The notes beneath the pieces are model-generated. The model ran no database searches. It saw only the letters and a list, made by a program, of their open reading frames with translations, and was not told the DNA's origin. A stretch of 64,000 nt of DNA, taken from NCBI RefSeq assembly GCF_000717185.1, contig NZ_JNYE01000006.1:1-64000 (forward strand), in the 5' to 3' direction. This stretch comes from Kitasatospora phosalacinea. GTDB lineage: Bacteria; Actinomycetota; Actinomycetes; Streptomycetales; Streptomycetaceae. Positions 47,746-55,875 of this stretch are shown here, piece after piece; positions within the stretch are counted from its first letter, which is position 1; each line of letters opens with the position of its first letter. Position numbers and translations under genes: made by a program.

Positions 47746-48542
47746 CGGCGGGCGGCCACGACGTAGGTGACGGTAGAGGTGGTCTCCAGCGGGCCGTCGC
47801 CGACGGTCTCCCGAAGTCGCCGGGCGATCTCCTCGACGCCACCACCGAGTTGGTACTTCGGGTTGGTGGCTGCGTACTCCGCGATGTGGTCGGCGTTGGT
47901 GAAGCGGAAGCGGTGTTCGTGGTGGACGACCTGCTGCACGTCGAGGCAGGCGGCGACGATGTCGGCCTGGTTGTGGCTGTGGAAGGTCTCGTACAGGCTC
48001 GGCCGGCTGGTGGCCTCGGGGTCGAGGCCGCTGGCGGCGATCACCTCGTCCAGCGTGCGGTAGCTGTCGGGCGACTTGGTGACCGTGATCGACAGTCCGC
48101 CGGGCGCCAGGCAGCGGGCGATCTCGGCGATCACTGTCGCTGGCCGGGGTGAGTGGTAGAGACAGAACGCGGCCACCGCGACGGCCACGGAGGCGTTGGG
48201 CAGGTCGATGGCGTGGAAGTCGCCGCGCAGGAACTCCACGCCCAGGCGGCCGGTGAGCCGGCTCCGGGTCTCGGCGAGGAGGGCGGTGGACTGGTCGAAG
48301 GCGATGAGCCTCGGCGGGTCGAGCCGCTCGGCCAGGGCGAGCGTGGTCGTGCCGCGTCCGCAGCCGATGTCGAGGACGGTGCCGCGCAGCCCGGTGGCGG
48401 CGAGGTCGGCGATGACGGTGGCGGGGTGGGGACCGGCGGTCTTGGCGCGGGACAGCGCGCCGGTGCGCTGGGCGATGCGGCCCGCGTCGGCGTACAGGTC
48501 GTGGCGGACGCGGTCGGTGTCGAGGAACGGGTTGGCGGTCAT
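47742..48542 (-). CDS. Class I SAM-dependent methyltransferase
   Basis: The 266-residue protein has SAM-binding motif I VLDIGCGRGTTTLALAERL, acidic motif II LIAFDQS, and the FCLYHSPRP/ CLAPGGLSITVTKS motifs typical of small-molecule methyltransferases. Its stop overlaps the phosphotransferase start (ATGA). The target is unknown; an O- or N-methyl group on the sugar or base is plausible from context. Confidence 0.9.
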   Translation of the reverse strand: MTANPFLDTDRVRHDLYADAGRIAQRTGALSRAKTAGPHPATVIADLAATGLRGTVLDIGCGRGTTTLALAERLDPPRLIAFDQSTALLAETRSRLTGRLGVEFLRGDFHAIDLPNASVAVAVAAFCLYHSPRPATVIAEIARCLAPGGLSITVTKSPDSYRTLDEVIAASGLDPEATSRPSLYETFHSHNQADIVAACLDVQQVVHHEHRFRFTNADHIAEYAATNPKYQLGGGVEEIARRLRETVGDGPLETTSTVTYVVAARR

Positions 48543-48579
48543 GGACAGGTGGAGCCTTCCCGGTGCGAAGTGGGTCAGA

Positions 48580-49089
48580 TCATGTCTGTGGAGGGACGGC
48601 GGCGACGAAGTGGCGGGCGGCCCGGCGGCTGGTGAGGGTGACGACGCGGGCGTGGCCGGCGTGCTCGGCGATCAGTGCGCGGACCTTGGGCCGCATCTGG
48701 CGCCGGTAGCCGAGGATGTAGCGGATGAAGCCCCAGGTGATGCGGTCGAAGACGCCCTGGGAGGTGTGTTGGCCGCCGCGGTAGCGCCGGCGCCGCTGCA
48801 GGATGCCGAGCAGGCAGATGACCGGGGGGATGTCGAGGAAGATCACGGTGTCGGCCCGCTTGAGGCGGATCGGGAGGGTGGAGGCGTAGTTCCCGTCGAT
48901 CACCCAGCGGGGCCGGGCGACGAGCTCCTCCTGGAGAGCAGCGAACTTCTCCTGCGGCAGCGGGTTCCAGTCGGCGTCGTAGTAGACGCCGTCGAGGTGG
49001 GTCAGAGGGGCATCGATCAGTTCGGCGAGCTGGCGTCCGACGACGGTCTTGCCGCTGCCGCCGCAGCCCATGATGGCGATCCTGTCCAT
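48580..49089 (-). CDS. P-loop nucleotide kinase (adenylate-kinase/FlaR-like)
   Basis: The 169-residue protein has a P-loop in [19 protein letters not shown], the FlaR-type [13 protein letters not shown] segment, an [11 protein letters not shown] strand and a basic lid (QRRRRYRGG). It matches the small kinases annotated as topology-modulation proteins but really of the adenylate-kinase type. Here it may phosphorylate a modified nucleotide. It begins five bases after the stop of the 25-codon ORF. Confidence 0.85.
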   Translation of the reverse strand: MDRIAIMGCGGSGKTVVGRQLAELIDAPLTHLDGVYYDADWNPLPQEKFAALQEELVARPRWVIDGNYASTLPIRLKRADTVIFLDIPPVICLLGILQRRRRYRGGQHTSQGVFDRITWGFIRYILGYRRQMRPKVRALIAEHAGHARVVTLTSRRAARHFVAAVPPQT

Positions 49090-49093
49090 GCCG

Positions 49094-49171
49094 CTACAGG
49101 CTACCGAGCCGTGCGACGGGCCGGACCTCGACTTGGTCGGGCCACTCGGGCGAGATCTCCAGCGTGGTCAT
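49094..49171 (-). CDS. 25-residue ORF, translationally coupled
   Basis: A 25-codon reading frame, [14 protein letters not shown] and so on to VARLGSL, starts with an ATG overlapping the stop of the glycosyltransferase-like gene (ATGA) and ends five bases before the kinase ATG. No signal or domain is visible. It could be a genuine small peptide or a coupling spacer that keeps ribosomes on the mRNA. It is too short for the sequence alone to decide. Confidence 0.4.
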   Translation of the reverse strand: MTTLEISPEWPDQVEVRPVARLGSL

Positions 49172-50223
49172 GCGCGGTCTCCTTCGAGCAGCAGGGGCGG
49201 GATGGCTGTGCCGGTCAGCGCGGCGGTGAGGGTGCGGAGCTGGCGGCTGAGGCGGAACGGGTCGAGCCGGTCGATGCAACGGGCGATCAGGTCGGCGTGG
49301 GCCTGGCTGCCCGCGATCCGGGCGAGCGCGGTGACGGTGGCCACGACGTCGGCCGCGCTCGTGACGACCAGCTCGCGCGGGACGACCGTCTCGGCGGCCC
49401 GCAGGGCGCGCGGGGCCAGCGGCAGGCAGCCGGTGAGGACGGCCTCGAAGAGTCGCTGGGTGAACTGGCCGGTCCTTGCGTACCGGTCCGGGGCGAGGAG
49501 CACGGTGGCCACCGCGGAGCGGTAGGCGGAGGTGACCTCGTCGAAGGGGATACGGCCGGTGAAGTTCACCTCCGGCCAGCGGGCGGTGTTGTTCCACTTC
49601 CCGGCCACCCGGTGCGGCAGCTGGGCGGCGGCCGGGGCGAAGAACTCCTCGAAGGCCATGTCACGGTCGTACTGGTTGCCGATGTAGATCAGGGGCAGTT
49701 CCCGCTTCTCGGCCGCGAGGGCGGCCGGGTAGGCCCGGTCGAGGGCGTCGTCGGCGACCGGGAAGAGCAGGCTGGCCGCTCCCGGCGACGGGTACAGGGC
49801 CGGCTCGCACACCTGCAGGTGCCGAACAGTCCGCAATGGGTCGTCGGTGGGCAACTGCTGGTCCTTGTCCCACAGCACCGTGCGGACGGCGAGCCGGTGG
49901 GTGTAGTGGTCGAGGAGTTCCTGCTGCCGGTGCAGGTCGCAGGTGTGCCCCTCGGCGTCGCAGGCGGTGGTGTTGCGGCCGGGGATCGGCCAGCGCCACT
50001 CCAGGAACAGGGCGTCGATCTCGGGCAGGCCGCCGTCCCATCGGTAGGTGGCGGTGAGATCGGTGCCGGCCTCGGCGAGATCGCGGTTGGCCTGGAGGAA
50101 GACGATCTCGTGGCCGGCGGCGATCAGGCCGTCCACCAGGGTGCGGCGGTGGCTTCGCCCGCCGTCGGGGGTGTCGGTGATCCCGGAGCCGAGGAAGCCC
50201 CAGTGGCTGTAGCCGATCCTCAT
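49168..50223 (-). CDS. Putative glycosyltransferase (GT-B-like)
   Basis: The 351-residue protein starts MRIGYSHWGF and has an N-terminal Rossmann-like half (DGLIAAGHEIVFLQANRD), and a C-terminal half with the donor-site-like RLFEAVLTGCLPLAPRALRAAETV pattern of GT-B glycosyltransferases. The ATG at 50223 overlaps the carbamoyltransferase stop (ATGA). It probably moves a sugar from the nucleotide made by the epimerase onto the modified intermediate. The family is not certain. Confidence 0.7.
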   Translation of the reverse strand: MRIGYSHWGFLGSGITDTPDGGRSHRRTLVDGLIAAGHEIVFLQANRDLAEAGTDLTATYRWDGGLPEIDALFLEWRWPIPGRNTTACDAEGHTCDLHRQQELLDHYTHRLAVRTVLWDKDQQLPTDDPLRTVRHLQVCEPALYPSPGAASLLFPVADDALDRAYPAALAAEKRELPLIYIGNQYDRDMAFEEFFAPAAAQLPHRVAGKWNNTARWPEVNFTGRIPFDEVTSAYRSAVATVLLAPDRYARTGQFTQRLFEAVLTGCLPLAPRALRAAETVVPRELVVTSAADVVATVTALARIAGSQAHADLIARCIDRLDPFRLSRQLRTLTAALTGTAIPPLLLEGDRA

Positions 50224-51938
50224 GCCTTGGTCACCCACCAGTCCTCGATGAGGAGCGCGTCCAGCCCGGACTCGGCCAGGCAGTCCAGCGCCATCTCCGG
50301 GGTGCCGCAGATCGGCTTGCCCTTCACGTTCAGGGAGGTGTTGATCAGGACCGGCACGTCGGTGATCTCGGCGAAGGCGGTCAGGACGTCGGCCAGGAGC
50401 GGGTTGTCCCTGGGCGAGAGAGTCTGCACCCGGGCAGTGCCGTTGGCGTGGACGATGGCCGGGATCGCCTGGCGGGCCAGGTCGGTGACCGGGGAGGCCA
50501 TGGACATGAACGGGGCCTCTTGGCCGAGGGTGAAGTAGTCCGCCGCCTTGTCGGCCAGGACCACGGGGGCGAACGGCCGGAACGGCTCGCGGAACTTCAC
50601 CGTGGCGTTGAGCCGGTCGGCGACGCCGGGCCGCAGCGGCGAGGCGAGGATCGAACGGTGCCCGAGAGCACGCGGGCCTGCCTCCAGCTCACCCTGGAAC
50701 AGGCCGATGATCGTGCCCTTGGCCAGCTCGCGGGCCGCGAAGCCGACCGGGTCGTCCAGGCGCCGGGCGGTCATCCCCGGCCGTGGTTCGGCCGGCAGCT
50801 CCAGGCCGGGGAAGGACGGGCCGAGGTAGCAGGCCCGCGCCAGCCCGGTCGGGAGGTCCCCGTGCCGGTCGAGGTGGACCGCAGCGGCGGCGCCGATCGC
50901 GGTGCCGGAGTCACCGGGCGCGGGCGGCACGGCGACCTCGTCGAACAGCCCGGAGGCGATGATCTTCCCGATGCTGACGCAGTTCATCGCCACCCCGCCG
51001 CCCACGCACAGCAGCCGGGCACTCGTGCGTTCGCGGGCGATCCGCGCCAGGTGCAGCATCACCTGCTCGGTGCGTTCCTGGAGAGCGGCGGCGAGGTCGG
51101 CGTGTACCGGGACGACTTCCTCCTTCGGTCGGCGGGGCGGGCAGGTGAGTGCGGTGAAGGCTGCGGTCAGCCGCGGGTAGCGGCGGTCCATGACCCGCAG
51201 GCCGATCAGGCGGTGATCGAGAGCGAAGCCGTCGGTGGTGAGCCGGACGGCCTTGGCGAACAGCGAGCGGAACCGCTTCGGGTCGCCGAGGGCGGCCAGC
51301 GCCATGACGGTGCCCTCCTCGTCCCCGCGCCGCCAGCCGAGATGCTCGGTGACGGCGCCATACAGGTAGCCGAGGGAAGTGGGGTCGTCGAGGGTGTGGA
51401 CGATCCGGTACGAGCAGCCGGCCGCGCTCTGCCGCGCGTGGCCGATGGTGGTGGTCTGGGTCTCGCCGAGGCTGTCCACCACCAGGACGGCGGCCTCCTC
51501 GTAGCCGGAGGCGGCGAAGGCGTACAGCCCGTGGGCGCGGTGGTGCAGGACGGGCTGCACCTCGGCGTTCGGGAAGATGTCGGCCAGGCGGGCAAGGCGC
51601 CGGCGGGTGTTGCCGGCGACCTGGGCGAACGAGCGGACCCGGGGCAGAGCCCGGGCGGCCGTCGCCGGTCGCAGGGTGTGAACGAGGGCGGAGGGGATCG
51701 CCCGGAGGTAGTGCTGCGGGGTGAAGTTGTACGCGACGGTGCCGATGTCGGCGAAGGTCAGGCCCGCTTCGTCGAGGAGCCACTCCACGGCCATGGCCGG
51801 GTAGCTCTTGTCGTGCTTGATGGCGCTGAGCCTCTCCTCCTCGACGAAGCCGACGAGTCGGCCGTCGACGAGCAGGGCGGCGGCTGAGTCGTGGGTGTAG
51901 GAGCACAGGCCCAGCACGATGTTGCGGTTCGCGGCCAC
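50220..51938 (-). CDS. O-carbamoyltransferase (TobZ/NodU/CmcH family)
   Basis: The 572-residue protein has the family architecture: an N-terminal Kae1-like ATPase domain with HDSAAALLVDG and GFVEEERLSAIKHDK, the metal site region (HHRAHGLYAF), LLCVGGGVAMNC, and a YrdC-like C-terminal half with GPRALGHRSILASP and KFREPFRPFAPVV. These enzymes make carbamoyl-AMP from carbamoyl phosphate and pass the carbamoyl group to a hydroxyl. The GTG at 51938 has GAGGTGA upstream, five bases after the previous stop. Next to a hydroxymethylase-like enzyme it could carbamoylate a hydroxymethyl group. Confidence 0.92.
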   Translation of the reverse strand: MAANRNIVLGLCSYTHDSAAALLVDGRLVGFVEEERLSAIKHDKSYPAMAVEWLLDEAGLTFADIGTVAYNFTPQHYLRAIPSALVHTLRPATAARALPRVRSFAQVAGNTRRRLARLADIFPNAEVQPVLHHRAHGLYAFAASGYEEAAVLVVDSLGETQTTTIGHARQSAAGCSYRIVHTLDDPTSLGYLYGAVTEHLGWRRGDEEGTVMALAALGDPKRFRSLFAKAVRLTTDGFALDHRLIGLRVMDRRYPRLTAAFTALTCPPRRPKEEVVPVHADLAAALQERTEQVMLHLARIARERTSARLLCVGGGVAMNCVSIGKIIASGLFDEVAVPPAPGDSGTAIGAAAAVHLDRHGDLPTGLARACYLGPSFPGLELPAEPRPGMTARRLDDPVGFAARELAKGTIIGLFQGELEAGPRALGHRSILASPLRPGVADRLNATVKFREPFRPFAPVVLADKAADYFTLGQEAPFMSMASPVTDLARQAIPAIVHANGTARVQTLSPRDNPLLADVLTAFAEITDVPVLINTSLNVKGKPICGTPEMALDCLAESGLDALLIEDWWVTKA

Positions 51939-51943
51939 GTCGG

Positions 51944-52912
51944 TCACCTCTTCGCCGGGATCGCCGGGATGGGCATCTTGGCGAGCGGGATCTTCTGCTC
52001 GCGCTGGTCGTACCAGAGCGCCAGGGTCTCGGGCAGCGGCCCGGTCGCCTCGGCAGCCCTGGCACGGGCCTCGTCGCGGTGACCGGCCTTCCACAGCCGG
52101 TAGCTGGCCAGGACAGCGGCGAAGCCGTCCCAGACCGGGTGGCCGACGGCCTCGCCCACGATGACCTGCTTCAACACCAGGTCGAAGTCCTCCCAGGGGA
52201 TGCCGAGCGGCTGCCACGCGGGCGAGGCGGGCGCGTCGGCGGCGAGGCTCCAGGCCGTGTCCTGGTGCTGGGCGTACAGGTGCAGGGAGTCGACGTGGTG
52301 GTGGTAGTCGCCGACCTCGGCGCCGAGCCATCCGGCCATCAGCTCGTGCAGGACGGTGGTGGTGATCAGGTCGTACGGCAGGCCGAGCCACACGTCCTGG
52401 CTCCGCATGCTGGTGTGCATCTCCAGGCGGCCCTCGCGCAGGTAGAAGCGGTACCCGAGGGTGCAGGGAACGTCCTTGTGGCCGGCGGTGTCGCGGCCAG
52501 GGTCGAAGATCTGGACGACGGCGCGGCGGCTCTCGCCGTCCCGGGTCAGCTGGCGGCGTACATAGTCGAGTTGGTCAAGCTGACCGTGCCAGCGTCGCAG
52601 GCGCGGACCGTAGGCGCCCTGGAGGGCGCCGTGGTCGGTGAGGCCGGCCAGACGGCTGTTGAAGTCGTGGATCCAGTCGGCGCTGGAGCCGGAGAGGATC
52701 CACACGGTCTCGGCGGCGGCGAACGCGGGGTTCAGCACCCGGTACGGGTCGAGGTGGACCATCCGGGCGGCCGGGTTGGTCAGCTTGAGGTAGGCACCCA
52801 TGAGCTCGGCGGTGGCCATGCCGCGCGGTGCGACGCTGCGGCCCTGGCTCAGGATGGCCTTGCCGGCACGGGTGAACAGCGCGTTCGCGCTGTCCGCGGT
52901 GGTGACGAACAC
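51944..52912 (-). CDS. Thymidylate-synthase-like enzyme, predicted cytosine-nucleotide hydroxymethylase
   Basis: The 322-residue protein (GTG at 52912, GGAGGA upstream) has the ThyA C-terminal core: catalytic Cys150 in DVPCTLGYRF, the phosphate-binding MRSQDVWLGLPYD (169-181), and HHHVDSLHLYAQH (205-215). Position 181, Asn in thymidylate synthases (GLPxN), is Asp here. In T4 dCMP hydroxymethylase and in CMP hydroxymethylase MilA that Asp recognises cytosine. The protein is therefore predicted to transfer a one-carbon unit from methylene-THF to C5 of a cytosine nucleotide. It lies between an epimerase and a carbamoyltransferase. Confidence 0.85.
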   Translation of the reverse strand: MFVTTADSANALFTRAGKAILSQGRSVAPRGMATAELMGAYLKLTNPAARMVHLDPYRVLNPAFAAAETVWILSGSSADWIHDFNSRLAGLTDHGALQGAYGPRLRRWHGQLDQLDYVRRQLTRDGESRRAVVQIFDPGRDTAGHKDVPCTLGYRFYLREGRLEMHTSMRSQDVWLGLPYDLITTTVLHELMAGWLGAEVGDYHHHVDSLHLYAQHQDTAWSLAADAPASPAWQPLGIPWEDFDLVLKQVIVGEAVGHPVWDGFAAVLASYRLWKAGHRDEARARAAEATGPLPETLALWYDQREQKIPLAKMPIPAIPAKR

Positions 52913-52946
52913 GATTCCTCCGGTGGGAACGACGGGGCAGGATCGT

Positions 52947-53939
52947 TCAGGCGCCCACGGGCTGCGGGGAGTTGGCGTTGAGGTGGGCGAGCTGGCGCGA
53001 GACGCCCTGGGCGAGGGCGGTGCGGGGCTTCCAGCCCAGGAGGTCCGCCGCCCGGGAGTTGTCGGCGAGGGTGGCCTCGACGTCACCGGCCTGGGCGGGC
53101 AGCCGGTTGACCGATACGGGGCGGCCGGTCAGCTCCTCGACGGCGGCCAGCACGTTCAGCACGGTGGTGGTGACGCCGGTACCGATGTTGAGGACCGTCG
53201 TGCCGATCGGGGCGGTCGCGGCGGCGATGGCGGCTCGGACCACGTCGCCGACATAGGTGAAGTCCCGGCGCTGGCTGCCCTCGCCATAGAGGTTCAGGGC
53301 GGGTCCGCCGAGCGCCGCCGTGAGTGCGCGGCCGATCAGCATGTCATCGCGCTGGCGAGGGCCGTAGACCGTGAACAGGCGAAGTGCCACCGCGGTGACG
53401 GTGGAGGTGGCCTTGCCCGCATGGGCCAGGCAGAGCTGTTCGCCGGCGAGCTTGCTGATCGCGTACGGCGACTCGGGGTTCGGCACGATCTCCTCGCCGG
53501 TCGCGCCGCCGCTCGTGGTCCCGTAGACGCTGGAGGAGGACGCGTAGACCAGCCGGGGAACGCGGACGTCCTCGCAGGCGGCCAGCACGCGCTCGGTGGC
53601 GAAGACGTTGCAAGCGGTGTACTCGGCAAACCGATCGCCCCAGGAGCTGCGGACGCCCGGCAGTGCCGCGAGGTGGAAAACCGCGTCGGCCTGCAGGAAC
53701 AGTGCCGTGAGCGGGCAGGTCCTCAAGTCGGCGGCGACGAAGGTGAAGCCGGGGTGGTCGAGGGCTCCTGCCAAGTTCGCCGCCGCACCGGGGTCGGTGC
53801 GAGGGTCGCGGCGGTCCACGCCGATGACGGCGGCACCCTCGCCAAGGAGAGCGTCGACCAGGTGCGAGCCGATGAAGCCTGCGGCTCCGGTGACGACCGC
53901 CCGGGACGGGGCGCGTCCTGGTGTTGCCTTGTGCTGCAT
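52947..53939 (-). CDS. NAD-dependent epimerase/dehydratase (extended SDR)
   Basis: The 330-residue protein has the NAD-binding VVTGAAGFIGSHLV, VYASSSSVYGTT and the catalytic YAISK, plus RRDFTYVGDVV, typical of UDP/GDP-sugar epimerases and dehydratases. It opens the minus-strand operon and probably supplies the sugar nucleotide for the glycosyltransferase-like protein. Purine-rich GGGGGGACTTCA precedes the ATG. Confidence 0.88.
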   Translation of the reverse strand: MQHKATPGRAPSRAVVTGAAGFIGSHLVDALLGEGAAVIGVDRRDPRTDPGAAANLAGALDHPGFTFVAADLRTCPLTALFLQADAVFHLAALPGVRSSWGDRFAEYTACNVFATERVLAACEDVRVPRLVYASSSSVYGTTSGGATGEEIVPNPESPYAISKLAGEQLCLAHAGKATSTVTAVALRLFTVYGPRQRDDMLIGRALTAALGGPALNLYGEGSQRRDFTYVGDVVRAAIAAATAPIGTTVLNIGTGVTTTVLNVLAAVEELTGRPVSVNRLPAQAGDVEATLADNSRAADLLGWKPRTALAQGVSRQLAHLNANSPQPVGA

Positions 53940-53993
53940 TGAAGTCCCCCCAGGGGTCTTGTCGTTGCTGTCTGGATCGACGGCGCCGGACGG

Positions 53994-54206
53994 TCAGGAC
54001 GTGTGCGGCGTGCGCGGGTGGGTGCCGTCGAGCGCCGTGGTGTGGCTGAGGGCCGATGTGGCGAGATGGTGCTGGACGGCCGTCCCGAGCAGGGCGAGGC
54101 ACAGGACATGGCCGAGGGCCCACAGGCCAGTGAGAACCGAGCCGATCGGGTCACGGGCCGCACTGCGGCGTCGTCGGCCCCGCGTTCCGCCCAAGATGTG
54201 GATCAT
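53994..54206 (-). CDS. Small membrane protein, 70 residues
   Basis: From ATG 54206 (preceded by GAGGAGAAGG) the frame encodes a basic N-terminus, [14 protein letters not shown], followed by one hydrophobic segment (VLTGLWALGHVLCLALLG) and a short polar tail. It lies 54 bp before the epimerase start on the same strand and may be the first gene of the operon. No homologue is recognised. Confidence 0.5.
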   Translation of the reverse strand: MIHILGGTRGRRRRSAARDPIGSVLTGLWALGHVLCLALLGTAVQHHLATSALSHTTALDGTHPRTPHTS

Positions 54207-54392
54207 CACCTTCTCCTCGAAGTTCCGTGCGCGGACCCGAAGAGCCACGGCGGTCGAGTGCGAACGACATGAGATGCGCGCAGATCAAGGCGCGCTGCCC
54301 AACGGTCGGCCGGTGGCGAGGCTCGTTGCCTTGGCGGCCGGGCGTGTCGAAACCATCACGCACCGCAACCCCGGCCGGGAAGGGCTGGTGAT

Positions 54393-54427
54393 GGTCAGTC
54401 AGGTCAGGTGTTGGTCAGAATGGTCAG
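54393..54427. promoter_or_regulatory. Array of four GGTCAG repeats between divergent genes
   Basis: GGTCAG occurs four times, starting at 54393, 54402, 54413 and 54422, i.e. with spacings of 9, 11 and 9 bp, so copies 1 and 3 and copies 2 and 4 are each 20 bp (two helical turns) apart. The array lies upstream of the regulator gene (54513) and opposite the biosynthetic operon, a natural place for a binding site of that regulator. Confidence 0.55.
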
Positions 54428-54512
54428 ATTCACCCAATGACGGAGGGCGGCTCCGAGGGCTGCTGTACGTTGGCGTCGAACCTGTCAGCCGCATCGGACT
54501 TCGAGGTCACCT

Positions 54513-55844
54513 GTGGACGAAGGGTCTGTTCTCGGCGACTGCCTCAAGCGACTCGGCTGGTCGCCCGACAAACTGGCACGCGAGATCAACCGCGTGCGCC
54601 CGAACAGCATCAGCCCGAAAGCGCCCTACGGCTGGCTCAAGGGCTCCACGCCGCGCGGCTCGCTTCCGCAGATCGTCGCGTCGATCCTCTCGCACCATCT
54701 GAGGGAGACGATCACCGCCGAGGCCCTGTGGCCGGCGAAAGCCACCGCGCCCGGTGCCGACGGCTGGCTACAGCAGCCGTGGTCGCAGGGCGGTACCTGG
54801 GAGGGGCTCGGAGCGTTCACGGCGGGCCCCCTCCGTCCCGGCCTCGGTGTGTCGCCGCCCTTGTCCGGTCAGGGACTCATCGGCCCGGCCGTTGACTGGC
54901 TGACGACACCGGACGAGCCGGTAGCAGGGCGGCCCAGCGGGGAGGCGATCAGCCCCCAGGCCATCGACGTTCTCGCCGATCGCGTCGCCCAGCTCCGCCG
55001 ACTCGATGACGCGCAGGGCGGCCCGCTCGTGCTGGACTGGATCACCCAAGACCTGAACTGGGCCGCACACTTGGCCCGCAACGGCACCTACGATCCCGCC
55101 ATAGGGCAACGACTCCACAGCGTGCTCGCCGAACTCGCGCAGCTGGCCGGCTGGCTCGCCTGCGACCTCGGTCGCAACGCCCTCGGCCAGCGCTACCTAC
55201 TCTTCGGACTCCGCGCCGCGCACACGGCCAACAACCGCGCGCTTGGGGCGAACATCGTCTCCTGCCTCAGCTACCAAGCCACTTGGCGCAGTGCGCACGA
55301 CGAGGCGCTTCGCTTGATCAAGATCGCCCGTCAGGGCGTCGGAGGCGCACCCGGCGGCGCGGTCCACGCCCTCCTCGCCACCAGGCAGGCCCGTGCCCAT
55401 GCCCAACTGGGCCACCTGGACGACTGCGCTCGGACCCTCGACGAGGCGGCTGCCCTGGTCGAGTCCGCAGCAGACAGCAGCACACCCTCGTGGGCCTACT
55501 GGGTGACACCGGCTGTCCTGGCCGCCGACGCCGGCCGCGCATGGCTCGAGCTCGGCCGTCCCGAGGTCGCCGAACGCCATCTGTTGCGTGGCCTGCAGCT
55601 GTTCGGTGACGAGCAGCCCCGGAACCGGCTGCTGCACACGATGTCCCTGGCAGAAGCCCGGCTGCGGCGGCACGACCTCGACGGCGCTGCCGAGGCCACC
55701 CGCCAGGCCCTCGATCTCCGCTCGTACCTCGACTCCGGCCGCGCCAGACAGCGGCTGGCCGGCCTACGCGACGAGTTCGAGCACTCCGACAGCCCACTGG
55801 CGCACGACGTCACAGACGAGATCGGCGCCGTCTTGGCCGCGTAG
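54513..55844 (+). CDS. Transcriptional regulator with N-terminal HTH and TPR-like repeats
   Basis: The 443-residue protein begins VDEGSVLGDCLKRLGWS with an XRE-like region (KLAREINRVRP...WLKGSTPRGS), and the C-terminal 300 residues are helical repeats resembling TPRs (LLATRQARAHAQLGHLDDCARTLDEAAAL, RHLLRGLQLFG). Proteins of this layout in Streptomyces regulate development or clusters. The GTG start lies 86 bp after the GGTCAG array. It is followed by the murB-like gene on the same strand. Confidence 0.8.
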   Translation: MDEGSVLGDCLKRLGWSPDKLAREINRVRPNSISPKAPYGWLKGSTPRGSLPQIVASILSHHLRETITAEALWPAKATAPGADGWLQQPWSQGGTWEGLGAFTAGPLRPGLGVSPPLSGQGLIGPAVDWLTTPDEPVAGRPSGEAISPQAIDVLADRVAQLRRLDDAQGGPLVLDWITQDLNWAAHLARNGTYDPAIGQRLHSVLAELAQLAGWLACDLGRNALGQRYLLFGLRAAHTANNRALGANIVSCLSYQATWRSAHDEALRLIKIARQGVGGAPGGAVHALLATRQARAHAQLGHLDDCARTLDEAAALVESAADSSTPSWAYWVTPAVLAADAGRAWLELGRPEVAERHLLRGLQLFGDEQPRNRLLHTMSLAEARLRRHDLDGAAEATRQALDLRSYLDSGRARQRLAGLRDEFEHSDSPLAHDVTDEIGAVLAA

Positions 55845-55875
55845 CCTGGACTTCCGCACGCACCCGAGGAACCGA

